Source: Trileptium ribeirensis (Eukaryota; Nematoda; Enoplea; Enoplida; Thoracostomopsidae). From it: a DNA stretch of 64,000 nucleotides. The stretch covers positions 21,951-85,950 of the forward strand of contig JASANE010004998.1 of the NCBI GenBank assembly GCA_030248225.1, written 5' to 3'. Below are positions 21,776 through 32,182 of this stretch, in pieces; position 1 is the first letter of the stretch; every line of letters begins with the position of its first letter. Made by a program: the position numbers and the translations under genes. A model generated the notes under the pieces. It saw nothing but the letters and a program-made list of their open reading frames with translations. It was not told where the DNA came from and searched no databases.

Positions 21776-22240
21776 ATGATAAAACGTCTTGTTCTCAGGT
21801 ACATCCCTAGCCAGTGCGTTTTAGTGGTATGTACTAGGACTAGTTCTAACCCTAAGAGAACCCAGCTGCGCCATTTTGCCCCCGTTATAGTGCCCTTACG
21901 ACCCAAGCTTCACCGAATCCCCGATGATCCGAAAGTTGACCTGAGCGAACCGGTTAACTTAGTAGGTCGCAGGCGGAACTACCAAGGTGTTCGGTCTTGC
22001 ACCTATGTTCGGCCCATGGGTTATGAACGTCCCCCGAGGAAGGGCCAACCCTTAAGCCTGCTCACAGGTAGTAAGGCTGGCTTGCCATTCTGTGATTTTT
22101 CCCCTAAAGTTTTCCCGCATGTGTGTAAAGTTGTAAATTGGCGAATTTTTATTTCAACGGCTGCCTGTACAAAATTCACATCTTTGAAGTTCAAAATGCA
22201 CAGCACGCATTTGCTTCTATCTCCCTTGTTTTCAAGCTGA
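21776..22240 (+). other. Unrecognised open frame, plus strand
   Basis: A 154-codon frame in AT-rich DNA, GC-rich at 21850-22080. The middle reads like protein (KLHRIPDDPKVDLSEPVNLV, RPMGYERPPRKGQPLSLLTG). An AG at 21799 and a GT at 22069 (ctcacag|gtagta) could bound an exon. I recognise no family. It overlaps a minus-strand frame at 22021-22386, so at most one is real. Confidence 0.25.
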
Positions 22241-22386
22241 CACCAAACAACCTGTATTGTCAGGTCTAAATTCAAAAGTTTTTGAATCTCATCAAGTATT
22301 TGTTTCTTTATCTTAGGCACAAAATTTTATTGGTCCACTTTTTCATTCCCATCTTTTTGAGGCACTGCAGCTTTAGACAATTTACC
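22021..22386 (-). pseudogene. Unrecognised decayed open frame, minus strand
   Basis: One frame, interrupted by a TAA, reads KLSKAAVPQKDGNEKVDQ, stop, then KIKKQILDEIQKLLNLDLTI and further protein-like sequence (CVLCILNFKDVNFVQAAVEI) to 22021. The bias to Lys/Glu/Leu helices before and after the stop suggests a decayed coding region, perhaps from a transposon. No domain is recognised. Confidence 0.3.
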
Positions 22387-22460
22387 TTATAAAAAATTAA
22401 TTTAATTTTCAAGGAGTCTCTGCGGTGGTTGAGATCTCGTCACTCGTGGCGCTTAGTATT

Positions 22461-22500
22461 ATATTTCTGTGGATTTTGCCATATTTCTGTGGATTTTGCC
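22461..22500. repeat. Exact 20-bp tandem duplication
   Basis: ATATTTCTGTGGATTTTGCC occurs twice head to tail. It is a recent local slippage event. The flanking intergenic DNA 22501-23960 holds no recognised gene. Confidence 0.9.
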
Positions 22501-23969
22501 TATACTAAAATATAAACAAACTGTGTTATCTGAAATGAGACGGTAATCACAACTATTAAACTTAATAAATGTAAGCTGTTTCGTACCTTTTCGACTGATT
22601 TTTTTACTTGAAGAGCTCTATGTCTTCTGACCAGAGAATCGTATGCTTCAAACATGCCAAGGATTGTATTTCAGACGCGTGCTTTCAGCTTCTTTAAATG
22701 TTTGTCTTTATAGGCCACTGTTTAAAGGGTTCCCTGTTAGGCGATGAGTGAATCGGTTTTAGGCTCTTGACTCCTTCGGAACGACTGTTATAATACTAAA
22801 GCAATTTACCCATCGTTCCCTGGTGCAAAGTGTCTAGTCAAGCAATTATTGATGCGTGAGGACTAGTAACGTTAATATTTTAAGCTAAAAGCGTGGATTT
22901 GAACAAGTTTGAAACTTTTATCGCATGTCTTACAAATAAGAGCTGCGCTAACTTGTAAATCATTTTTACATAGAAGCCATTGATTTTGTGTCCAAGAATA
23001 TACCTTAAAGCCATAAAATCGTGAAATGTAAGCGTTGGTTTTTTTCCTTATATCTCAGCAGCGAATGAAGATGTTCCTATCGGGTTTTTAATATATGATA
23101 GCCTATAGTATCATCAACAATCCCATATGGGCATAAATCATACACGAAATATGGTAGACCCATTTAGAGGGTTCCCTCTGCATTTTCGTGGCCGAGGGAA
23201 AATACATTTGAGTTATATCTTAAAACACAGGCTTTATGCCACAAGTGTTATATAGAATCGTGTGTTTTCAACAGGATCCAACAGTAGCTTTATATGTCAC
23301 ATTTCTAAGATAATCGTTAATAAACATCATACTGTCACTATTCGGGGTTTTTCGGGAATGCTGAAAACGGTTCAGTTTAGTGTATCTATGATCTATGATC
23401 GATGTATCCTTTTTAGGCGGTACGACGTTAAAACTCTTCATTTGAACTATGAGTTTACTATGATGTTCAAACATCTTACATATCAGTGCCAAAAATTTAA
23501 CGTCAATGGCTTTCGGTTTGCTGTAAAGCAAAAACATGGTGGCTGCGTACTTGGGAGCTAAGCCACCGTTTAGTACTATTTTTTAATACGAATCGGCCGT
23601 GTTGCGGAAGACTAACCGCGATAAATGTCCGGGTGAGTATGAATATATATGCTAAGGTTTGTTCGCTTTACTGACGCTTCCGAATGTTGCGGCAATATAT
23701 GAAACTGCATTATTTATATAAAGAACATTTACTGATGTTTCATCATACAGTGTTGGTTTTATTACTGCAACCAAGAACTTAGGGGCGTAGCCAAGACTTC
23801 AAAAAGCCGCGAGTGGGGTCTGGTTCCATTGCTACAGGCGAATATTTTTATTTTCTACATTGCCTAGTAACGATAATGGTCTGAAACTGCTCCGTCAAAA
23901 TTCATGTTTGCATATTTATTTATCTGCACATTAAATGTGCGAGCTGTGGTGTTTTTGGTTATAATACGC

Positions 23970-24250
23970 CCAGCCTGGAAATAATGGTCACTTTTGCATA
24001 TGCAGCGATAGTTGTGGTACCATTCGAGTCAGCTCGACGAGGGGTTTAGAAAATAGCCATTTTGCCGGTTAGATGACAACTTTTTTTCGATTTTTTTGGT
24101 TTCCCAATCGCTTGACTTAGCTTATCCTAAGCCTAAGTTTTTATCCAATGAAGCGATTCAGTTGATTTTGCACCGTTCGACGAAACTGCCATTTAAAATA
24201 TTAACCGATCGCAAATGGGTGCATAGACCACCGCTGCTCCGCCCGTGGGT
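23970..24250. mobile_element. Diverged member of the foldback repeat family
   Basis: Left side has CGCCCAGCC and then ACCATTCGAGTCAGCTCGAC at about 24020; the right side has a decayed inverse (CACCGTTCGACGAAACTG, about 24170). The centre carries AATCGCTT ... AAGCGATT around CTTAGCTTATCCTAAG. The order matches 25490-26099 and 46990-47610, but arms are short and limits vague. Confidence 0.45.
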
Positions 24251-24567
24251 GTTGGCTTGAAAATTTTAGCCGGGGTGGAGGTCGAGATTACTGTCTGGGT
24301 ACGACTCAGCAGATCGATCTCATACATCCAAGATGGAAAAAAATTTAGCGGTTATAAACCTGGTGATGTGGCAAGGGGGCCACATAATGCACCACGTGGC
24401 AACGTCCCTGCAAAGAGCAGTTTTGTATATATTTTGCAGTATACAGACAAGTGAAATAAGTTTTACTATGAGCTTTTGCAGTATTTTTCATACATCGATG
24501 TTTGGCTTTAGAATACATTTGGTCTTCAGAGCTGTTGACCGCCACAGCGCTTGGTCGCTATAAATTT

Positions 24568-24776
24568 TTAGGCTGGAATGAGCTGTTTTTCTGTATCCGA
24601 CTGTGGAAATGAGCGAAGCGGCTTACCACCCGAGATAACGAGTTGGCCGTTTTCACGCCGCTGTCGTACGATAATGCACGGTAGTGCAAGAACAACCGGA
24701 AGGTTAACGGCAGTCAGAAAGAACCCGATGACGCCAGTCGATGTGGAATAGGTGCTAGTGATGTCGCGTAGTCGTC
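24568..24776 (-). CDS. MCT-like transporter exon 4 (last)
   Basis: The acceptor cctatttcag joins the split Gly codon to GRLRDITSTYSTSTGVIGFF, span 12 (FLTAVNLPVVLALPCIIV), a basic RQRREN stop-transfer segment and a tail ending at TAA (24570-24568). The SPLAG|RLRDITSTYST join matches the PIAGxLYDxTGSY pattern of MCTs. Confidence 0.88.
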
Positions 24777-27700
24777 CTGAAATAGGCTTTAATAGAGCAA
24801 GTGTTGTAGGAATAAAAACATCGCTGACCGGAAAAAACGGTCCTCTCACTGACGGATCCAGCACTGGGGCGGGGGACGTGTGTTCCTCCCCTTTTAGTGT
24901 ATTGACATACCACGCAAACTTGAAATATGCAGAATAAATAACGAAAAGTGTGTAGTTGATTGATAGCCGAAAAAATTTCAGTAAATAAACCGCCCCCTTG
25001 TCAGAAAGATTTTGCAAAGCCGCCCCCCGTCAGTAATTTCTGTATCCGCCCCTGGGCCTTGTGCGTTTTGACTATATATCTTTTTAAATCACCTCGTTCA
25101 AGGAGTTTCACGCTGACGTCATCCTGTCCAAGTGGAATCACCGCGAAATTTTTGTTTACAATGAAAACACTGCCCCTTTCTGTTAAAGGCTTCGATCCGG
25201 CGTCATTTCTGAAACCTCTTCGTATATAAGTTAATATTAAAATTTGATGATGCTGTTGACGTTTGGAAGCTACAATCCTAAGCAAGTAAACTATTTTGCT
25301 ATTACCCGTTTTTGACGTGGACCATGGATATTGGCACAAATAATTAGCTTCTCATAGCCGCCTATAACCTATTTACCTTAAACATGGGTCATGGAAAGTA
25401 TATACCGCTTGAATAAGCTAAAAACCCGTAGGACGATGGCCCACGAAGCATAAAGACGCAATGAAATGTGGCTTAGTGTTTGATGTTTGGGTTCTTTTCC
25501 ATTATCCCCCCAGCCCGTATTTGTCCAAAAATGGTCAGATTCTGGAAATTTTGGTATTTTTGTGATCCTCGTGACCTGCCCTGATCATTTCGACCAGAAA
25601 ATTGAATTTTTAAAATTTTCAATTTTTTCGGGTCCAAAGGTTTCCCCCTTGAGAAGCCCAAAATTTTTTTCTTAAAAATTGGATTTTTACCCACCATTCG
25701 ACGCGGCTTGACGAGGTAAGTTCAATGGTGTTATATTTAACGGGATCCGATAAAAGCATCCTAAGTTATGACCAAAACTGTTCAATTGCTGAGCCTCTCA
25801 GCCTTCAATAGTTTTAGGCCATAACTTAGGATCCGGTTATCGGATCCGCTTGAAAATATCACCATTCGATTCAGCTCGTCGAGCCACGTCGAATGGTGAA
25901 TAAAAATCTAATTAAAAAAAATGTTTTTTTGGATTCCCAAGGGGGGATCCTCGGGACCCGAAAAAATCTTAAAATTTTAAAAATTCCAATTTCTGGTCGA
26001 AATGATCAGGGCCGGTCACGAGGATCACAAAAATACCAAAACTTCCAGAATCTGACTATTTTTGGACAAACGCGGGCTGGGGGATAATGGAAAAGAACCG
26101 ATGTTTGTGCAACTTTTGCTCGATTTCTACTTTAGCGTATTGAAAATAACTATTATTAGGTACTAAACAGCCGCTTAGCTAGTTTGTAGAGTGTTTGTGC
26201 AACGTAGCTAAAGCAGCGACTAATGAATGACATGCCAGGGATACAAACACATAGATAACTTCACACCCACCCTTATCAGCATATATCGGTTCTTACCTGC
26301 AAGGGGCGATCCGGTAACGCAGCCGATGCCAAGCGCCAAATAGGTGAATCCGTACGTGGCCGGTAGTTGCTCCACTGGAAACAAATCCGTCAAAATTATG
26401 GCTTGTAGCGGAAAAATGATCCCGACCACATAGCCAATAGCGATATAGAGGCAAACTCCAACCCAGTACGCTGAGAATTGACCCAGTGAGCCCATTAATG
26501 CGCCAAATATGGCACAAAATAAACTCCAAAGCCACCACCGAGGCACTAGGCGTGTTTTGCGGAGGAAAGATGCAGAAATACGACCGGCAATCGAGGCAAC
26601 GCCTAGGCCTGTCAGGATCCACGAGGCGTCAATTTCAGACATACCATAAACTTCAAGGAGGATGTTGAAGAAGAATGTGCCGATTCCAATGCCGCAAAAT
26701 TGCAGCGCGAACGTTCCGAACCAGAGAGCAAGAAAACGCGGCTGGAGCCAGAGTCGAAGGTGCAACCGGTCGGTTAAGCTTCTCTTGTTTTGCGCCGATG
26801 GAGTAGCTGGTGGTTTGAAAAATTCCACCTTCGAAGTGGATGAATTTTCGTTTTTATCACCGCTTTTTGGAAAACTGTTTTGGTCCGATGTTTGCTCAAC
26901 GGGAATCGTATTTTCAGCTTCATCTGCCATGAGGCTGTTCTTTGCCACTGGTCTGCCGTATTTATCCAGCGAAACCATTTCTTGACCATCTTGTTGCTTT
27001 GGTAGGTCTTTTGATCCACTTTCGGCTGGTGGTTTCGCTGGGAACAATAGAGCGATAGCAATGAGATTAAGGGTAATACCACCAAGAATTATCATAGCAC
27101 CCTGCCATTGATATGATTCGATAAGTGTTTGATAGATCGGCGGAAAGGCCATCATTCCAAGACCCGCGCCAGTAAAAACAATCGAGTAAGCGATGTGGCG
27201 AACGGATTCTTCGATAAGAAATCCTGGGACGATTGTCGCTGCGCCCAAGGCGATGCTGCATGAAAAGCCTAAAACCAAGTGATAACGGTAGTATATACTC
27301 TATAAGAATATTAGTGACTAGATAGTATTGAAGTTATTGAGAATGACCGATTGCAAGAATGCCACTTGTGTTTCCAGTTACGACTCTGGACCTCGTACGA
27401 GCTCAAGACTTGGGGAAACGAACATGAGCAAACACGCCCCGCTGTTTACTGCGTGTATTCTTTTCAAATACCATAAACTAACAGAGCAACCTGTGGCTGG
27501 TCTATAGTTCGTTGTTTGTATCGTGTTCAGCACCTGAAAATCTATAGCCCCATTCTAGCCTTGTAGTAAATACTTTAAATAAACGAAGTATTCAAACATT
27601 TAGCTATTTATGTTGCTAAAAGCTTAAAACCATGAAACCAACATGCGTTTAACCAATTGGCTATTCCCAGAAGCCTATTGATCACCATCAGCAGGCAAAA

Positions 27701-30700
27701 AACTCACACCAGAGATGGAACTGGGTCATTTGGGGTCACATCGGTGACCGGCTAACCGGGTTACAATGTGGTAACCCGGTACTTGCCCTGTCTGATTCAG
27801 AAACTGAAAGCACTCTCCTCTGCGCAATCTATGAGAAGTCTTTTGCCTTCTTCTTTGTTTGCTCTGCTCTTCCGTAGAAGCTCCAGTGGATACTCTGATG
27901 CACAACCTAGCTTTCCGACGACGGTTGCTATGAATATGGATGCGACCAGAAGTTGGAAGGTTGGTAAAAAAGTGATGCACTGCTTTGTAGGTCACGTTCA
28001 TGTCGAAAACAAGATTTAAAGCCTTGGACAGCAAATATGTTTCTTTTCACATCGTTTTCATATCCAAGTACTTCCAGCTTGCTCGCAATTCGTAAATTAC
28101 CGTTGTTTTCAAAAATACATGTCGGAAAAGCATTATGGCTGTCGCGGACAGGTCAACAAGGGTTTTAGCTCTCGGAACAATTATATTTGAGGAAACTGTT
28201 CGCCTCGCTTCAGCTAGAAAACCTGTCTTGAGATGAATATTTTTTAGCTCGCTGATGGAAGCACGGTTAAATGCGGCCACGCCGATTGCCAAAACTATAA
28301 AATGCTGTGCTCACATACTTGGCGGACTTATCAGACATGACCCGTCGATAGCAGGGAATAACCGGAACCGAAATTTACCGGAACCGGAACCAGCAACCGG
28401 AACCGTCCATTTAAACCGGATCCGGAACCGGAACCTGGTCTTCGAAATTTATATATAGTAAAACATATGATGGAAGAAATGAAGATATAGGGATTTAAAA
28501 TGCATTAAAAATTACTTTTACATTAAACTTAATGTATTGCGATGGTATTATTGCCTTTCTGAAACTTTAAAGAGACTGAGGAAGCTAATAATGTATATTT
28601 ATCGATCAAATATGTCGGTTTTTGGACATTCAGAGCAAAAAATGTCTTCCATTATACACCATTGCGTATACTGCGTCAAATCGAATGTGCTTACAAAGCT
28701 TGGAGCGTAGAATACACACTTTCGCTCTGTCTCCAGTCGCCTCCCTTTACTACACATACGTTTGTTGCATGTTCTTCTCTAAGAAACTTAAAATTATTGG
28801 TTTATATGATTCTAAGAGAAAATAATAGATAGAAGGTAATTTTCTGATCAGTGGTCAGAGATACTGTTTAGGCTAGCGTTGGACAAACAGTGTCTGTCAG
28901 TTAGATCATATTGATCATAACTTTCTAATCAGAATGCTGTAAATGAGACACACTGTGATGCTGCTATAAATACAGTTCATTGCCAAGAAAGCAGTTTCTA
29001 GCTGCGTTGCAGATAACGTTTAGTTTACTTCAATTTAGACTGATTTACCAAGTTTACAAGCGCACTGGCGGGTGCTTGACACAATTTATATTAGCCAAGC
29101 ATACCCTAAGTACTTCTGCGTAAGCCATACTCTGTTACCGAGTTGGACCGGTTTAATTCAAACGTATCCCACAGACTTCTGGATGTGTAAAATAGCTGCT
29201 ACAAGCATCGATCTGGCTTTGATTTAACAAACTCCTGCAGATTATTATGAAAAATTCCTGCTCAAATTATGAAAAATGAAAAAATCAAATTATGTGCCCT
29301 ACTTTCTTTTGCTTGGTTGTATTGGAGCTTGATCATTGTATAATATATTACATATGTTTGGCTTACAGGATGAAGCAAAAAACGTGGAAAATTTCAAACA
29401 AAATTTTTAAACCGGAATTCCGGTTCCGGTATGGTTTTTGCTCTTTGCCGGAACCGGAACCGGAACAAGATTTTCGCCGGAACCGGAACCGGAATTCCCG
29501 TTACTCCCTGGTCGATAGGTAACTTGGTTTGGAGCAAAGATGGGGTGAAATCTCCAGATGAATGATCCGAACCTTACCTGAATCATTTTTATGAGGTAAG
29601 ATGCATAAATGGCTTCCGTCGATTTCCGGAGCAGACAATTGCCAGCCGATAATTCATCGGCATGCGCAATGATTTGGAGTTTTCGCGAATCGTAAAACAG
29701 CTAGGCAGAGAAACGATACGACGAATATATTCGATGAAGACTAACTTAAACTTTTCACGATAAGCCAGACCGCAGGTTCAAATTCGTTCGCTTAGCACAT
29801 CAAAAACATCCGAATGCTACCGCACGCTGCAGCTTCTGTCGGCCATTCATAGTGTGAAAAGTGATAATCCACAAGAAAGCCATACGTTCATAGGCCACAA
29901 ACGGGTGATATTGGAAAGATCTACAAGTAGTCAATTTGATGGACCAGCCGGAATTTGAACCCGGGCTTTTAGCTTGTAAGGTATAGCGCGCTACCATTAG
30001 ACTACAAGTCCCGATTAACTAACGTTCACGTTACGCTACGTATGCAATGTATTCTTGTGCGTTGTCGAAATAATGTTTGTGTCTTGAATGGTCATAGGAG
30101 TCAGTATAATGCTGGTGGTGACCGAATTGAACGACGTAGATATGTTTCTCTTTCAATCGCTTGTGATCTCTTGTCATTGTGAACAGTACCTAAATGTTCA
30201 ACATTCCTGATTGGACTATCGACCGTATTGATCGCCAACCTATTGTCAGATCTCAAGATCACAGCAGTTTTGAATAGTCCAGAATAGGTGTCGTGCACTG
30301 TTAAACTGCAGAAACATTCGCATTTGCAATTTGTCCAAAATCAAAACTGGACGAGTCTACAGAAGCAAGATAAAATTAAACTCAGGTCAGTAGGGAGGAT
30401 GTCCAAGGTTCGAGCCTGTGGGCAGAGCCATATTGTCAGCCAGGTCCTCAAAGTATCATTGCTAATGTGCATGCCTACCACAATGTTGCATACTACCACG
30501 ATAGTAAGATACGAAAATGGGAACTTACCGTAAACAGGACCCACAAGGATAACGACGCCGAGGTAATAGTCGTCGACCAATGCAGCACAAACGAGTGAAC
30601 CAGAAGCCATCAGACCGGATACAATTATGCCGATACGGTAGCCGAGACCGTGGAGGATCAATGACGCGATCGGAGCTAAATCAAGCGGAATCATTTATAG

Positions 30701-32182
30701 GTAGGTGATTGGAGCTTTCCTAGAATTCGTCCCTCAGCCTGACTCAACTTAGGTTAGACTTGCGAAACTATACCAAACTATACCATTCGGTGTCGGTTAT
30801 AAGCAGGGAATGGCACAAAACGGAACAAAGGATCATGCCAGTGCCCCTGCTATAACAGAGGAGGGCACTTGATGTGAGTACCACACGGCAAACTTACTAA
30901 ATTCAATTGTGCCCAGAGCACAAGCTAAACTTAGTCTCAGGCTAGGGCTTAATCTTAGGATTAGAGGGACAAAATGTTATTCGCCTATTCAAAGGGGAAC
31001 TTGAGACGATGCCGAATAAATTTGACTTCCTTAGTAGCAAATCGCGCGGCAAGAGGGAACGGAGCGAACCTGACTAGACGACGGTGAGTGCCAATTTCGC
31101 CGTTCCAACTTGAGGCATCCTGATCTCTTTTTAAAGATTCAGAAGGGCAAGGGTACACCCGCCGGTTGTAGAAACCTCATTTATGGATTTCTCTAAAGAA
31201 TTTTCTCCAATTTTTAAAATTAATAAATCACAACTTTCAAGAAAAATCACATTTATGCGTCATTTTTTCACGCTGTAGGTACCACAAACGCTAACCGTCG
31301 TTTATTGGATACATACCAGATAATTACTACTAAACAAATACAAGTTATAGTATTGCATTTGCATTCAGTAACGCCGACAACCTACAGGACTGACCGTTCT
31401 AGCTACCTAATGACAACTAAACTGAAAAAATAACAAAATTGAGCAATTTTTACCTCTCAATATTTACTATTTCGAGCCAATTGCGGCGCCCTGTAACAAA
31501 CCCAATGTAGTTTTAAAGCAGCAAAGCCCACAATATCGGATATTCCGTTTCAGAGAACAGTGATGGAAACTGTCCTTGGTGTCGGCACTCACTGCGGCGA
31601 CTCAATTAGGCGGCGCTAGTCTACGGTTCCTCGACCCGGTGCGAGACAGTATTTTGTTCCTCCAGTGAAGTAATTTAGCTCGCCATGTGGTTAGGAACGC
31701 TTTCTTTTGGTCTTTCAAGAAGCGGCTTCAATCTACGGATCAGTTTAATTACCTTTAATTTAGCTTTTCTACCTCGTTTCTATTTCTTGTTCCATGTACT
31801 GTTTTTACTCCGTCACCAGTATACAAGATCCACTGCCGTTGGCTACAATTTGCTATCCAGGCCGCTTAGCAATGAAGAGTGACCCATTAAAGAGTCAAAG
31901 TTAGCAAAACTAATACATTCAACGGCAACTTATTAGTACTTTTTACTTACCGGAACCCTGTGCAAACGCAGCCGACAACGAACAAATCAACGATATTTGT
32001 CCGTAGTTGACGTGAAGAGATTCCTTCATCGAATCGAGGAATACAGTTAGGGACAAAATCGCACCGATTGTCAGCGCTTGGATCAGGGAGCAACATCCGA
32101 CAATTGTCCAGTTTCGATAAGTGGCGGCCGAGGCAGCAGTAGGAGAACACGCGATCTTGGGTGGTGAGGGAACTGACGGCAT
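24568..32182 (-). CDS. MFS transporter, monocarboxylate-transporter-like (SLC16-type), complete
   Basis: Four exons on the minus strand: 32182-31951, 30675-30529, 27268-26297, 24776-24568. The lengths sum to 1560 nt (519 residues plus TAA) and every join keeps phase. The fold is a 12-span major-facilitator membrane carrier. It has a short N-terminal tail, six spans, a hydrophilic loop of about 85 residues (Ser/Lys/Glu/Asn-rich), six spans and a short C-terminal tail (EKQLIPA). FPPIYQTLIESYQWQGAMII matches the span-4/5 region of MCTs. The canonical MCT span-1 signature (DGGWGW-like) is reduced to YRNWTIVG, and the span-8 Asp-x3-Arg pair reads Ser-x3-Arg (SIAGR). The substrate is therefore unknown; proton-lactate transport should not be assumed. 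Confidence 0.9.
24847..25054. mobile_element. Small hAT-like MITE in transporter intron 3
   Basis: The left end reads CACTGACGGATCCAGCACTG and the right end, on the other strand, CAGGGGCGGATACAGAAATT, followed on both sides by GGGGCGG/GGGGGGCGG. CAGGGGCG is a common hAT terminus. The flanking octamers GGTCCTCT (24839-24846) and GGCCTTGT (25055-25062) match at 5 of 8 sites, a decayed target duplication at best. It ends about 70 bases upstream of the last transporter exon. Confidence 0.5.
25490..26099. mobile_element. 610-bp foldback element with 8-bp target duplication
   Basis: Two arms of about 300 bases are inverted copies that meet at CTGAG CCT CTCAG near 25795. Outer ends are GGTTCTTTTCCATTATCCCC and its complement. 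The octamer GATGTTTG directly flanks both ends (25482-25489, 26100-26107). Internal landmarks include GATCCTCGTGACC, the ACCATTCGAC...GACGAG box, and GGATCCGATAA / TTATCGGATCC near the centre. It has no coding capacity. It lies in transporter intron 3. Confidence 0.85.
26297..27268 (-). CDS. MCT-like transporter exon 3 (spans 4-11)
   Basis: Acceptor ttatcacttggttttag, donor GTAAGA. The 972-nt exon runs from GFSCSIALGAATIVPGFLIE through spans 4-6, the long hydrophilic loop, then RLHLRLWLQPRFLALWFGTF (loop into span 7), GRISASFLRKTRLVPRWWLW (span 8/9 loop) to TYGFTYLALGIGCVTGSPLA. The open frame continues about 75 bases past the donor, so an unspliced end is possible but would lose span 12. Confidence 0.92.
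27734..27780. repeat. Two adjacent small hairpins in transporter intron 2
   Basis: GGTCAC-ATCG-GTGACC at 27734-27749 and ACCGGGTTAC-AATGTG-GTAACCCGGT at 27755-27780 are both perfect. The remainder of 27269-28343 has no recognised gene or repeat. Confidence 0.8.
28352..29510. mobile_element. Non-autonomous hAT-like element with CCGGAA subterminal repeats
   Basis: The element begins CAGGGAATAACCGGAACCG and ends, on the other strand, CAGGGAGTAACGGGAATTCC. The exact octamer GTCGATAG flanks it at 28344-28351 and 29511-29518. Both ends carry runs of CCGGAA/AACCGG (28361-28435 and 29410-29500) arranged as inverted subterminal repeats. The interior (28440-29400) is AT-rich with no transposase frame. 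Eight-base target duplication and a CAGGG terminus fit the hAT superfamily. Sits in transporter intron 2. Confidence 0.88.
29940..30012 (-). repeat. tRNA-like SINE head or tRNA pseudogene
   Basis: On the minus strand it has a box A (TAGTCTAATGGTAGCGCGC), a box B (GGGTTCAAATTCC) at tRNA spacing, and acceptor-like ends GGACTTG / CTGGTCCA with one mismatch. The T-stem pairs, but the anticodon stem does not, so a working tRNA is unlikely. The polymerase III boxes suggest a tRNA-derived SINE reading toward lower coordinates. Confidence 0.6.
30529..30675 (-). CDS. MCT-like transporter exon 2
   Basis: Acceptor ccgcttgatttag, donor GTAAGT. Encodes PIASLILHGLGYRIGIIVSG and LMASGSLVCAALVDDYYLGV, ending VGPVY. 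This is the span 2-3 region, where a HGLGYR loop replaces the usual NRFGCR. The split Gly codon is completed in exon 3. Confidence 0.9.
30676..31950 (-). other. Transporter intron 1, no gene; old repeat fragment
   Basis: GT-AG intron. The segment 30855-30990 resembles 41560-41640 and 51570-51640 (GAGGAGGG or GGGGTGAACTTGACxTGAGTA followed by CTAGGCTAAG-like words), so it is probably a fragment of a dispersed repeat. Nothing else is recognised. Confidence 0.4.
31951..32182 (-). CDS. MCT-like transporter exon 1 (start)
   Basis: ATG at 32182-32180 is the first in-frame methionine. The product starts MPSVPSPPKIACSPTAASAA, then span 1 (WTIVGCCSLIQALTIGAILS) and the start of span 2, ending AFAQGS. 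The donor is GTAAGT on the minus strand. The last base joins CT of exon 2 to make Ala. No convincing promoter element or upstream acceptor is visible beside the ATG. Confidence 0.88.

Noticed and set aside
29940..30012. Functional tRNA-Val (anticodon UAC)
   Set aside because: The loop CTTACAA fits, but only two of five anticodon-stem pairs form and the acceptor has a mismatch and a wobble.
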